DNA from: CAYPNP01 sp964412195
GTDB lineage: Bacteria > Acidobacteriota > JAAYUB01
Direction: 5' to 3'
Assembly: GCA_964412195.1 (NCBI GenBank)
Contig: CAYPNP010000014.1
Span: 1-64,000 of the forward strand
Length of the DNA stretch: 64,000 nucleotides
Each line of letters begins with the position of its first letter. Position 1 is the first letter of the stretch. The notes under the pieces are model-generated. The model was given only the letters and a program-made list of their open reading frames with translations, ran no database searches and was not told where the DNA came from. A program made the position numbers and the translations under genes. Positions 27,684 to 36,523 of this stretch are shown here, piece after piece.

Positions 27684-28758
27684 CATCCTGATCATCGCCA
27701 TCAAGACCGCGTTCCTGCTCTTCGGCGTGGTGCTCCCCCTCGCCGCCATCCTGACCTGGGTCGAGCGCAAACAGAGCGCCCTGATGCAGGACCGGATCGG
27801 CGCCAACCGCGCCTCCATCCTCGGCTTCCGCGCGATCGGCCTGTTCCACATCATCGCCGATTCCGCCAAGATGTTTCTGAAGGAGAATTTCACCCCGCCG
27901 AAGGGCGTCCGCTTGCTTCACACCCTGGCCCCGCTGGTGTCATGCTTCTTTGCCCTGGCGGTGTTCGGCTGCATCCCGTTCGGCCACGTCCTCGCCGTCG
28001 GCGGGCGGGAGGTCCCGCTGCAGATCATCGACGCCAACGCCGCGCTGCTGTACATCTTCGCCATGATGTCCTTCTCGATCTACGGTGTATTCCTGGCCGG
28101 CTGGAGCTCCCACAACAAGTACTCATACCTCGGCGGCTTGCGCGGGGCGGCCCAGATGCTGTCGTACGAGATCACGATGGGCATCTCGCTGGTCGGCCTG
28201 GTCATGATCTACGGCACCCTGAACCTTCAGCAGATGGTGCTGGCCCAGGGCGGACTGCTGTTCGGGTTCCTCCCCGCCTGGGGGGTCTTCCTGCAACCCG
28301 TGGCCTTCCTCGTGTTCCTGGCCGCGGGCATGGCCGAGACCAAGCGCGTGCCGTTCGACTTGCCGGAGGGCGAGTCGGAGATCATCGGGTACTTCGTCGA
28401 GTACAGCAGCATGAAGTTCGGCATGTTCTTCCTGACCGACTTCATCGAGATCGTGATCGTGTCCGCCCTGATGACGACCTTCTTCTTCGGCGGCTGGCAG
28501 GTCCCGTTCCTCCAGGCGACCGGGTTTGTCTTCCCCGGCGGCGCCCGCTGGGCCGTCTCCCCCACCCTGGTCAGCGTGCTGCAAGTCGTGGCTTTCGGCA
28601 TCAAGGTGGCCTTCTTCTGCTGGCTGCAGATCCTGATCCGCTGGACCCTGCCCCGCTTCCGGTACGACCAGCTGATGAACCTCGGGTGGAAGTTCCTGCT
28701 GCCGGTTTCGGTCGCCAACGTCTTGATCACGGGCCTGGTCCTGGTCCTTCTGATCTGA
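27676..28758 (+). CDS. nuoH: NADH-quinone oxidoreductase subunit H
   Basis: Membrane subunit joining the peripheral and membrane arms, 360 residues, about eight helices. Conserved motifs are LTWVERKQSALMQDRIGANR (about 28-47), GLFHIIADSAKMFLKE, AETKRVPFDLPEGESEIIGY with the acidic quinone-site loop, and RWTLPRFRYDQLMNLGWKFL near the C-terminus. The start overlaps nuoG. Confidence 0.96.
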   Translation: MSDILIIAIKTAFLLFGVVLPLAAILTWVERKQSALMQDRIGANRASILGFRAIGLFHIIADSAKMFLKENFTPPKGVRLLHTLAPLVSCFFALAVFGCIPFGHVLAVGGREVPLQIIDANAALLYIFAMMSFSIYGVFLAGWSSHNKYSYLGGLRGAAQMLSYEITMGISLVGLVMIYGTLNLQQMVLAQGGLLFGFLPAWGVFLQPVAFLVFLAAGMAETKRVPFDLPEGESEIIGYFVEYSSMKFGMFFLTDFIEIVIVSALMTTFFFGGWQVPFLQATGFVFPGGARWAVSPTLVSVLQVVAFGIKVAFFCWLQILIRWTLPRFRYDQLMNLGWKFLLPVSVANVLITGLVLVLLI

Positions 28759-28785
28759 GCGGACCGGGAAGCGAGAGGACTGCGA

Positions 28786-29337
28786 ATGGCGAACAAGGAC
28801 TTGAACTTCTGGCAACGCATCTACCTGACGGAAATCATCCGCGGGATGTGGATCACTTCCCGGCATTTCTTTTCCAACCTGTGGGTGCACCTGCTGCATG
28901 CGGTCGGACTGGCCAGGGGCCGGAAGGGCATGGTCACTTACCAGTGGCCGGAGGAGCGGAAACAGTTCTCCCGCCGGCTGCGCGCCCGTCACCGCCTGAT
29001 GAAGCGGGCAGACGGTTCCACCCGCTGCGTGGCCTGCATGATGTGCGAGACGATCTGCCCGGCGCGCTGCATCTACATCGTGGCCGAGGAGGATCCCGAT
29101 CCCCGGATCGAGAAGCGCCCCAAGAGCTTCGAGATCGACCTGGGCATCTGCGTGGTCTGCGGCTATTGCGTGGAAGCCTGTCCGGAAGACGCCATCCGGA
29201 TGGACACGTACGACCTGGAAACCGCCTCGTACAGCCGCGAGGGGATGATCCTCACCCTCAAGGAACTCCTCGACCACGACAACAAGGACATGTACCCGCC
29301 GTTCGGCTGGCTCAAGCGGGACCGCAAGTCCAGATAG
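28786..29337 (+). CDS. nuoI: NADH-quinone oxidoreductase subunit I
   Basis: Ferredoxin-like subunit with two 4Fe-4S clusters (N6a, N6b), 183 residues. Cluster motifs are CVACMMCETICPARC (about 83-97) and CVVCGYCVEACPEDAI (about 122-137). The N-terminal amphipathic helix and a conserved PEER segment precede them. It is the last gene of the cluster: the next gene is on the opposite strand, so the membrane subunits J, K, L, M and N must be encoded elsewhere. Confidence 0.95.
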   Translation: MANKDLNFWQRIYLTEIIRGMWITSRHFFSNLWVHLLHAVGLARGRKGMVTYQWPEERKQFSRRLRARHRLMKRADGSTRCVACMMCETICPARCIYIVAEEDPDPRIEKRPKSFEIDLGICVVCGYCVEACPEDAIRMDTYDLETASYSREGMILTLKELLDHDNKDMYPPFGWLKRDRKSR

Positions 29338-29430
29338 GCCCGCGGGAGTCCTTCCTCCCGGAACATTCAACTTCTCAGCTCTTCCAAGTAAGTGTCCGTC
29401 ATTTGAAGGAACCGCGGATGAGGGCGGTAT

Positions 29431-30030
29431 TCAGTGACCGGGTGATGCGGGGGCCCGGTTCTCTCCGGCCTGGCAGAGCTGCTGCATCCCCCAGGCGAAC
29501 TGCCGGGCGCGGTTGGCCGCGGGGGAGTTTTTCCCGGGATCCAGCGCGATGGCATGGCGCAGGTCCGCCGCGGCTTTGTCGAAATGCTGCAGGACCAGAT
29601 ACGTTTCGGCCCGGTTGACCCAGGCCTCGATGCTGGCATCGTCCAGTTGCAGGGCCCGGTTCAACTCGCACAGGGCTTCCTCAGGCTTCTGGAGACGGAG
29701 CCAGACGGCGCCCAGGGCGTTGTGGTACCGGGCGTCGTCATTGTGCAACCGGCAGAGCCCGTCGAACAGCAGCTGGGCCTCCTCCAGGCGGTTGGCGGCG
29801 TAAAAGGCGGCGGCCAACGTTGCGATTTCCTGGGGATGGTCCTTGTTGGAAGCGAGATAGTCCCCCAACGGCATCTCTCCCCGGGCGGCCTGGCGCATGG
29901 CTTCAGGATAACCGGCCGGGAAGACCACTCTTCCGGCGGGATTGAGGGATGAAATCGCCGGCTCCCGGCCTTTCAGCCGCTCGGACCGGAGGACGCGTTG
30001 CACGTCCGGGCGGTTCTTCGGATCATCCAT
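29431..30030 (-). CDS. TPR protein resembling type III secretion chaperones (SycD/LcrH-like)
   Basis: A 199-residue protein with three tetratricopeptide repeats between about residues 88 and 178, preceded by a roughly 60-residue N-terminal region. The first repeats, FYAANRLEEAQLLFDGLCRL followed by DDARYHNALGAVWLRL, mirror the SycD/LcrH pattern (A-F-x-x-Y-x-x-G-x-x-x-x-A-x-x-x-F-x-x-L-C). Those proteins bind translocators of type III secretion systems. No secretion apparatus gene is in the window, so a general TPR scaffold is an equal possibility. It is 5 bases downstream of a small gene on the same strand, most likely co-transcribed. Confidence 0.65.
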   Translation of the reverse strand: MDDPKNRPDVQRVLRSERLKGREPAISSLNPAGRVVFPAGYPEAMRQAARGEMPLGDYLASNKDHPQEIATLAAAFYAANRLEEAQLLFDGLCRLHNDDARYHNALGAVWLRLQKPEEALCELNRALQLDDASIEAWVNRAETYLVLQHFDKAAADLRHAIALDPGKNSPAANRARQFAWGMQQLCQAGENRAPASPGH

Positions 30031-30035
30031 ACGCT

Positions 30036-30392
30036 CTATTTCTCCTCCCGGAGAGTGCTTTTCATGATCTCATCGCCCAGCCGATCCAGAAGGGCCTGCG
30101 CCCCGCCGGAGGTGATGGACTCCAGGTTGGCGACCTCCGGATCCACGCCCACGTCGATGGGATTGACCCGCGCCGCCGTCAACCGGAGCACGCCCCCCGG
30201 TTCCACCAGGCTGCCGAAGTCCGGCAGCTCCGCTGCCCGACCGGCCAGCGCGGGCGCTATGCCGGCCAGTATCTCGCCCACGGGCCCCAACGTGGCGGCC
30301 AGGGTTTGAGCCACCTGATTCAAGGTCAACGGTTCCCCTCCCTCTTCCCTCAACAACCCGCCCGCACCATGGACTCCCTGGATTTCGGTCAT
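30036..30392 (-). CDS. Uncharacterised small protein paired with the TPR gene
   Basis: Not recognised. The 118-residue product is acidic, has no signal peptide or clear membrane helix, and has a hydrophobic Ala/Gly/Leu segment at about residues 35-55 (LGPVGEILAGIAPALAGRA). The C-terminal part is helical and charged. It begins with a good context and ends 5 bases before the TPR gene, so the two probably work together. A chaperone-cargo relation is only a suggestion from the SycD-like partner. Confidence 0.55.
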   Translation of the reverse strand: MTEIQGVHGAGGLLREEGGEPLTLNQVAQTLAATLGPVGEILAGIAPALAGRAAELPDFGSLVEPGGVLRLTAARVNPIDVGVDPEVANLESITSGGAQALLDRLGDEIMKSTLREEK

Positions 30393-30430
30393 GAATTCCC
30401 TCTCTGCCCTTTTCGGATTTTCACTGCACT

Positions 30431-30459
30431 TATCGGATCCGGCCCGCCAAAGTTGTCAA
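30431..30459 (-). promoter_or_regulatory. Possible promoter for the small gene/TPR pair
   Basis: Minus-strand TTGACA at 30459-30454, with a weak -10 (CCGATA at 17-bp spacing, or GATAAG at 19). It lies 39-62 bases before the ATG at 30392. Only the -35 element is convincing. Confidence 0.3.
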
Positions 30460-30574
30460 CAAGCCTGTTCCGGACCCCGATTTCCCGCCGCGCGGACAAT
30501 CCCGGGAAAGCCTTCCTTGTGGCCCGGGCCAGTCGCGGTCCATCCGAGGTTCGCGTGGCAGGGCCCGGGTCGGG

Positions 30575-30904
30575 TCATCGAATCAGCCACGGATCGGAAT
30601 ACAGATGAAGTTGCGCTCCGATACGATCGTCCGCCTTCCACTTGACCTCCATGGCGACACGGGTCCGGACCTGGCGGTTTTCCAGCGTGCCGTAGATCCG
30701 GTCCCCGGGATTGACCACCGCTTCTCCCAGGGTGCGAAAACACAACCCGCTGCGGCTGATGTTCTCTGTGACGATCTGGAAATCCACCGGCAGGTCCTGG
30801 CCGTCGACGCCTTTCAGGTGCATGCTCAAACCGACAGGCACCCGTTTTTCCCTGCGGAGGTCCGGCCTGGTGTCCGCATCGCCCCCCGTCCGGATGACAG
30901 GCAT
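30575..30904 (-). CDS. PilZ-domain protein
   Basis: A 109-residue single-domain protein. The c-di-GMP-binding signature is present in two parts: RREKRVP near residue 18 (R-x-x-x-R) and ENISRSGLCF near residue 48 (D/N-x-S-x-x-G). A beta-barrel pattern follows with GDRIYGTLE and VKWKADDRIGAQL. It probably acts as a cytoplasmic c-di-GMP receptor. It lies 3 bases downstream of a VWFA gene, which suggests co-transcription with the two secreted VWFA proteins. Confidence 0.82.
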   Translation of the reverse strand: MPVIRTGGDADTRPDLRREKRVPVGLSMHLKGVDGQDLPVDFQIVTENISRSGLCFRTLGEAVVNPGDRIYGTLENRQVRTRVAMEVKWKADDRIGAQLHLYSDPWLIR

Positions 30905-30907
30905 GGA

Positions 30908-31915
30908 TCACCCCCCGGTTCGATCGGAATCCGCGGCCCCCGGCTGGAAATATCCCTGGCGGGTGTGCAGCCTGTAAGGGGCCGGTTTCTTCAGGATCAC
31001 CTGGATCCGGCGGAACGTGGGCTGCCGCGGCACCTCGGACGGATGATACCCGATGCGGTACTGGTTTCGCAGGTCCGCGGCCAGCGTCGCGGCGATCTTG
31101 CCCAGCTCGTCGAGATCCGTCGGCAGGAAGACCCTCCCGCCCGTCAGCGCCGTCAGTTCGTACATCCCCTGGCGGGCGACATCCTGCGAGGAACCGCTCA
31201 GGTCGAAGAGCGAATCCGACTTGCCCTTCTGCAAGCCGATGAAATACAACTGCACGTCGGTTTGCTTGACCCGCTTCAGCAAGGCCGCGTAATCGTAGAA
31301 ACTGTCCTTGTCTTCGCCATCGGAGATCACCAACACGGCCTTCCGGTCGAATTTGCCTCCCGCGACGTGGTCGACGGCCAGGTAGATGGAATCCCACAGC
31401 GGGGTGCCGCCGCCGGCGATCATCTTCTCCTTCAGGGAGTCCCGGACCTCGTCCAGGTCCTGGGTGAAATCCTGCAGCAGTTCCGCCTTGTCGTGGGAGA
31501 AATCCACCACGAAGGTCTCATTCTCGGGATTGCAGCGGTTCAGGAACTGGATCACGGACTCGTTCACGAAATCCAGGCGGTCCCGCATGCTGCCGCTGGT
31601 GTCGATGATCAGCCCGAGGGAGATGGGCAGGTCCGCCTTCTGGAACAGGGCAATCTCCTGGGGGGCCCCTTCCTCCCGGATTTCGAAATCCGATTGTTGG
31701 AGGCCGTCCACCCAGGCGCCCTGGGCGTCGAGGACGGTGACGTCCAGCGTCACCATCCGGACCCGTACTCCGATCCGGAAATCGGATTTCTTCTCGGCCG
31801 GCGGCTTGGCGGACGAGGCCCCTTTCGTCTTCTTCGCGGATTGGGCGGACAGGCCGCCGAGGGCCAGGAGGGCCAGGAGGCACGCCGACAAGAGCCGCTC
31901 ACTGCTTCGGCGCAT
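30908..31915 (-). CDS. Secreted VWFA-related protein
   Basis: A 335-residue exported protein with a signal peptide (MRRSSERLLSACLLALLALG), a Lys/Ser-rich linker, a short beta domain (DVTVLDAQGAWVDGLQQSDF) and a VWA domain. Its MIDAS motif is complete: IDTSGSM near residue 114. A later AVLVISDGEDKDS holds the conserved D-G-E-D loop. The C-terminal YRIGYHPSEVP segment is shared with the paralogues and is typical of the acidobacterial VWFA-related family. The start overlaps the upstream paralogue by 17 bases, so the two form a tandem pair. Confidence 0.85.
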   Translation of the reverse strand: MRRSSERLLSACLLALLALGGLSAQSAKKTKGASSAKPPAEKKSDFRIGVRVRMVTLDVTVLDAQGAWVDGLQQSDFEIREEGAPQEIALFQKADLPISLGLIIDTSGSMRDRLDFVNESVIQFLNRCNPENETFVVDFSHDKAELLQDFTQDLDEVRDSLKEKMIAGGGTPLWDSIYLAVDHVAGGKFDRKAVLVISDGEDKDSFYDYAALLKRVKQTDVQLYFIGLQKGKSDSLFDLSGSSQDVARQGMYELTALTGGRVFLPTDLDELGKIAATLAADLRNQYRIGYHPSEVPRQPTFRRIQVILKKPAPYRLHTRQGYFQPGAADSDRTGG

Positions 31916-32804
31916 AATAGCCTTCCCGGTGGTGGACGAACAGCCTGGGCAGGCCCGGCGGAGGCTCCAGCTTAACCGTGATCTTGCGCCAGGTCCCGTC
32001 GCGGCGCTTGTTGGTGGAGATGTAGCCCAGGATGTACTGGTGCCTCAATTCCGACTGGATCAGTTCGACGAAATACTCCATTTCGTTCAGGGAGTTCGGG
32101 AAAAAGACCCGCCCGCCGGACATCTTGGCCAGGTCCTGCATGATCCCCTCCCCGTACCCCAGCGTGCCGTGCTCCCCGATGATGTACACCTGGGTGTCCA
32201 CCTCGCGGGCGAACTCTCGAATCTCGTTGAATGTGTACCGGCTGTGGTTGTCCTCGCCGTCGGTGACCACGATGAGCGCCTTCTTGGCGTTGGTCCCGTT
32301 GCGGATGGTATCGAGCCCGATGTAAATGGCATCGAGGAGCGCAGTGCTTCCCCGGGATTCGGTGTTGGCGATCTTGTTCTGGATGTCGCGGATGTCATTG
32401 GTGATCGGCTGCGCCAGGCGGGCCCGGTCGCTGAAGAGAACGAGGAAATACTCGTCGTCGCGGACCCCGTCGTCCAGGAACTCCACCGCGCTCTTGCGCG
32501 CCCGGAACATCTTGGGCTTCATGCTGTAACTGACGTCGAAAATCAGGCCGATGGTGACGGGCGAAGCCTCCTCGGTGAAATTGACCAGCTGCTGGGCCAC
32601 CTTGTCCTCGTACAACCGGAAGTGCTCGGGTTGGAGGCCCGTGACGAAGCGGTTCAGCGAGTCGGAAACGCTGACCCTCACTCGCACCGTGTCGACGTCC
32701 ACCCGGATCGCGGCGTAGTCGGAGGGACTCACGGCCTGGCCCGCCCCCGGGCGGACCAGCACCGCCAGGCTGGTGATGATCAGGATGGCTGCGAGTCGTC
32801 GCAT
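31899..32804 (-). CDS. Secreted VWFA-related protein, paralogue
   Basis: A 301-residue exported protein with a signal peptide (MRRLAAILIITSLAVLVRPG), a beta domain (VRVSVSDSLNRFVTGLQPEH) and a VWA domain. The MIDAS motif reads FDVSYSM (D-x-S-x-S). ALIVVTDGEDNHS and YILGYISTNK match the paralogue at 30.9-31.9 kb. The tandem arrangement points to duplication. It is the first gene of a probable four-gene or five-gene minus-strand run ending in the PilZ gene. Confidence 0.85.
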   Translation of the reverse strand: MRRLAAILIITSLAVLVRPGAGQAVSPSDYAAIRVDVDTVRVRVSVSDSLNRFVTGLQPEHFRLYEDKVAQQLVNFTEEASPVTIGLIFDVSYSMKPKMFRARKSAVEFLDDGVRDDEYFLVLFSDRARLAQPITNDIRDIQNKIANTESRGSTALLDAIYIGLDTIRNGTNAKKALIVVTDGEDNHSRYTFNEIREFAREVDTQVYIIGEHGTLGYGEGIMQDLAKMSGGRVFFPNSLNEMEYFVELIQSELRHQYILGYISTNKRRDGTWRKITVKLEPPPGLPRLFVHHREGYYAPKQ

Positions 32805-32958
32805 TCTCTCTGCCTCTGAAAGTTAGATGCCAGAGGGAGGATTGAATTTCACCAAATTATTATACAATATCATTGTCGTAAAGTTTCAGCGGAGCCTTTT
32901 CATCACGCAGGGTTTCCGCATTGTCAAGGCAGGGGCGAACAGGCCCGGGAAAGTTCGC

Positions 32959-33885
32959 ATGGCGGCGTGGGAGAGCGCATACAGGCAGTCGTGGAAGCGC
33001 GGGAAACTGGCCGGGATCGTGGACGCGGCCCGGGAACGGGCCCGGCGGTGCGACCTTTGCCCGCATGCTTGCGGCGTAAACCACCTCGCGGGGGAAATCG
33101 GCAGATGCGGAGCCGGCCGGGAGGCGCGGGTGGCCAGCGCGGGTCCTCACCACGGAGAGGAGCGCCCGATCTCCGGTGCGCGGGGCAGCGGAACGATCTT
33201 CTTCTGTCACTGCAATCTGTACTGCGTCTTCTGCCAGAACCACGACATTTCCCACCACGCCGAAGGCATACGTTTTTCTCCCGTAGAGCTGGCGTCCGCC
33301 ATGCTGGAGCTGCAGGCGATGGGTTGTCACAACATCAATCTGGTCACGCCCTCCCATGTCATCCTACCCATTCTGGAAGCACTGGAGGTCGCGGTCTCGA
33401 ACGGCCTGGACCTCCCGCTGGTCTACAACTCCGGAGGATATGACTCCCCCGCGACCATCGCGCTCCTGGACGGGATCGTGGACATCTACATGCCTGACCT
33501 GAAGTTCATGGATCCGGAATCGGCCCGCCGCTGGACGATCGCGACGGACTATCCCGCCGTCGCCGCCTCGGCGATCCTGGCCATGCAGGCGAGCGTCGGC
33601 GACCTTCAGGTCGACGGCTGCGGGATCGCGACACGGGGCCTGCTGGTGCGCCACCTGGTCCTGCCCGGCGGGGCGGACGACAGCCGGGCCGTCCTGGACT
33701 TCCTTGCGGAGCGCGTGTCCAGGCGCGTGTACGTCAACCTGATGAGCCAGTATCATCCCTGCCACCGTGCCCGGGAATTCCCGCCCCTGGACCGCCCCCT
33801 CTCCCGCCGGGAATACATGGGCGTAGTCAGGCACGCCCGAAGCCTCGGATTGGAGCGGGCGGAGATCCAGGGACTCTGGTTCTGA
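32959..33885 (+). CDS. PflX-like radical SAM protein
   Basis: A 308-residue putative radical SAM enzyme of the pyruvate formate-lyase activating-enzyme-like (PflX, COG1313) group. The cluster-binding motif is CNLYCVFCQN (C-x3-C-x2-C) near residue 92. A preceding Cys pair in CDLCPHACGVN plus GRCGAG marks a second metal site typical of this group. NLVTPSHVILPILEAL and DIYMPDLKFMD are characteristic. No glycyl radical enzyme adjoins, and the group's substrate is not firmly known. The ATG at 32959 is used; the frame is open upstream. Confidence 0.85.
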   Translation: MAAWESAYRQSWKRGKLAGIVDAARERARRCDLCPHACGVNHLAGEIGRCGAGREARVASAGPHHGEERPISGARGSGTIFFCHCNLYCVFCQNHDISHHAEGIRFSPVELASAMLELQAMGCHNINLVTPSHVILPILEALEVAVSNGLDLPLVYNSGGYDSPATIALLDGIVDIYMPDLKFMDPESARRWTIATDYPAVAASAILAMQASVGDLQVDGCGIATRGLLVRHLVLPGGADDSRAVLDFLAERVSRRVYVNLMSQYHPCHRAREFPPLDRPLSRREYMGVVRHARSLGLERAEIQGLWF

Positions 33886-33958
33886 ATTCTGTAGGCCCGG
33901 CCTTGGATTGCCGGTATAATACGCCGTCATTCCCGCCCTCGGGCGACAGGAGGCTTCC

Positions 33959-36514
33959 ATGAAAAACATCCGTCATTTCCGGGTCGTTCCCAACCTGCCT
34001 CCCCGGCTCAATGCCCTGCGTCAGATCGCCTTCAACGTGGCCTTCAGCTGGAACCAGGAGGCGATCACCCTGTTCCACCGGATCGATCCCGAGCTCTGGG
34101 AACAGTCCCAGCACAATCCCGTCCTGTTCCTGGGCCTGGTCAGCCAGGAGAAGTTCAACGAACTCATGACCGACGAAGGCTTCCTGTCCCAGATGGACCG
34201 GGTGGAAGAGTCGTTCAAACGGTACATGGACACCAGCCTCAGTTACGCTTTCAACCTGGAGAAACCCACCGATTTCCAGGTCGCTTACTTCTCCTTCGAG
34301 TACGGCATGACGGAATGCCTGACGCTCTACTCGGGCGGCCTGGGCCTGCTCTCCGGCGAGCACCTGAAATCGGCCTCGGACCTCTGCCTGCCGATCAACG
34401 GCGTCGGATTGCTGTACCAGATGGGGTATTTCCAGCAGTACCTCAACCACGACGGCTGGCAGCAGGAATCCTACCCCACGAACGATTTTTACAACATGCC
34501 GGTGGCCCCCGTGCGCGACGGCAAGGGGAACTACGTGTACATCGAGGTGGATCTCGCCGGGCAGCCGGTCAAGGCCAAGATCTGGAAAGTGCAGGTCGGC
34601 AGAATCCCCCTTTACCTCCTGGATGCCAACATCGAGGAGAATCCCCCGCAGGTCCGGGAAATCACGGCCCAGCTTTACGGCGGGGACCTGGAGATGCGGA
34701 TCCGCCAGGAAATCCTGCTGGGCATCGGCGGCGTGCGCGCGCTGAAGAAGCTCGGCCTGTCCCCCTCGGTCTATCACATGAACGAAGGGCACTCCGCCTT
34801 TGCCGCGCTGGAGCGGATCCGGATCCTGATGGCCGAAAACAAGCTGACCTTTGACGCCGCCCGGGAGGCGGTCCACGCCTCCAACGTCTTCACCACCCAC
34901 ACGCCCGTTCCGGCCGGCAACGACATGTTCCCCCGCTACCTGATGGAGAAGTATTTCACCGATTACTGCAACGGGCTGGGGATTGCCTTCCAGGACCTGA
35001 TGGGCCTGGGCCGGCAAAATCCAGAGGACGAGTCCGAAGCCTTCTGCATGACCGTCCTGGCGCTCAAGCTGTCCGCCTCCAGCAACGCGGTGAGCCAGCT
35101 CCACGGGGAGGTCTCCCGGAAGATGTGGCGGAACATCTGGCCGCAGCTTCCCGATTCGGACATCCCCATCTGCCACATCACCAACGGGGTGCACATCCCG
35201 TCCTGGATCTCCTATGAGATGGGCACACTGTACCAGCGCTACCTCGGCCCGAACTGGGCGGAGGACCCCGACAACAAGCGGGTCTGGGAGCGGATCGACC
35301 GCATCCCCGACTCGGAGCTCTGGCGGACCCACGAGCGAAGGCGGGAGCGGCTGGTGGCTTTCGCCCGGCGCCGGTTGCGCCAGCAACTGCTGCGCCGGGG
35401 GGCCGCCCGCAAGGAGCTTTTCACGGCCAACGAGGTGCTGAATCCGGAGGCCCTGACCATCGGATTCGCCCGCCGCTTCGCCACGTACAAGCGGGGCTAC
35501 CTGATCTTCAAGAATCCGCAACGCCTCTCGGCGATCCTCAACGACCCGAAGCGGCCGGTGCAGATCATCATTGCCGGCAAGGCCCACCCCAAGGACAATC
35601 CCGGCAAGGAAATCATCCGGCAGATCTTCCACCTGGTCCGGGGCGAGGAATTCCGCCACCGGATCGTCTACCTGGAGGACTACGACATGAACGTCGCGCG
35701 CTACCTCGTGCAGGGCGTCGACATCTGGCTGAACAATCCCCGCCGCCCCATGGAAGCCTGCGGCACCAGCGGGATGAAGGTGACGCCGAACGGCGGTCTC
35801 AATCTGAGCGTCCTCGACGGCTGGTGGGTGGAAGGCTACAACGGCGAGAACGGTTGGGCCATCGGTTCCGGCGAGGAATACGCCGACCAGGGATACCAGG
35901 ACGAGGTGGAAAGCGAGGCGATTTACTCCCTCCTGGAAAACGAGATCGTCCCCCTCTTCTACGACCGCGGCCGGGACAACCTCCCGCGGGGATGGGTCAT
36001 CAAGATGAAGCTGGCGATGAAAAGCCTCATCCCGATGTTCAACACCCACCGCATGCTCGAGGAATACGTGGAGAAGTTCTATGTCCGCTCCGCCATGGAA
36101 TGGCGGGTCCTGTCCGAGAACGGCTTCTCCCGGGCCAAGGACCTCGCTGCCTGGAGGGAAAAAGTCCAGGAGCACTGGGACGATATCCGGATCGAGAACG
36201 TCACCTACAACCAGGACGGCGATTTCATGCTGGGCTCCTCGCTGCCCGTGTCCGTGGACCTGTACCTCGGCAAGCTCTCCCCCGACGATGTGGAGGTGGA
36301 CGCGTACTACGGGCCCGCCGACTCCACCGGCAATTTCTCCGATCATGAGGTCAGCCCCTTGATCTACAAGGGGGATTCCGGTTCGGGGACCTACAAGTTC
36401 GCCGGGGAGATCCGCTGCCAGAGGACCGGCAAGTACGGCTTTGTCATCCGCGTGCTGCCCTATCATCCCCTGTTGAGCAACCAGAGCGCTCTGGATCTGG
36501 TGGTCTGGGGTTGA
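33959..36514 (+). CDS. glgP: Alpha-glucan (glycogen) phosphorylase
   Basis: Releases glucose-1-phosphate from alpha-1,4-glucans. The 851-residue GT35 protein belongs to the branch with a short N-terminal domain (AFNVAFSWN near residue 27 in place of long regulatory helices). It carries YFSFEYGMTECLTLYSGGLG, YHMNEGHSAFAALER, THTPVPAGND and the pyridoxal-phosphate region ACGTSGMKVTPNGGLN (Lys near 605). Two ATG-proximal features support the start: GACAGGAGG upstream and the family-like first residues. A TATAAT lies about 40 bases upstream without a clear -35. It stands between an unrelated radical SAM gene and a DedA gene. Confidence 0.93.
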   Translation: MKNIRHFRVVPNLPPRLNALRQIAFNVAFSWNQEAITLFHRIDPELWEQSQHNPVLFLGLVSQEKFNELMTDEGFLSQMDRVEESFKRYMDTSLSYAFNLEKPTDFQVAYFSFEYGMTECLTLYSGGLGLLSGEHLKSASDLCLPINGVGLLYQMGYFQQYLNHDGWQQESYPTNDFYNMPVAPVRDGKGNYVYIEVDLAGQPVKAKIWKVQVGRIPLYLLDANIEENPPQVREITAQLYGGDLEMRIRQEILLGIGGVRALKKLGLSPSVYHMNEGHSAFAALERIRILMAENKLTFDAAREAVHASNVFTTHTPVPAGNDMFPRYLMEKYFTDYCNGLGIAFQDLMGLGRQNPEDESEAFCMTVLALKLSASSNAVSQLHGEVSRKMWRNIWPQLPDSDIPICHITNGVHIPSWISYEMGTLYQRYLGPNWAEDPDNKRVWERIDRIPDSELWRTHERRRERLVAFARRRLRQQLLRRGAARKELFTANEVLNPEALTIGFARRFATYKRGYLIFKNPQRLSAILNDPKRPVQIIIAGKAHPKDNPGKEIIRQIFHLVRGEEFRHRIVYLEDYDMNVARYLVQGVDIWLNNPRRPMEACGTSGMKVTPNGGLNLSVLDGWWVEGYNGENGWAIGSGEEYADQGYQDEVESEAIYSLLENEIVPLFYDRGRDNLPRGWVIKMKLAMKSLIPMFNTHRMLEEYVEKFYVRSAMEWRVLSENGFSRAKDLAAWREKVQEHWDDIRIENVTYNQDGDFMLGSSLPVSVDLYLGKLSPDDVEVDAYYGPADSTGNFSDHEVSPLIYKGDSGSGTYKFAGEIRCQRTGKYGFVIRVLPYHPLLSNQSALDLVVWG

Positions 36515-36523
36515 GATCACGGA

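Noticed and set aside
29338..29372. Hairpin CGGGAG-TCCTTC-CTCCCG after nuoI as a terminator
   Set aside because: Short stem and no following T run, so it is not supported as a rho-independent terminator.
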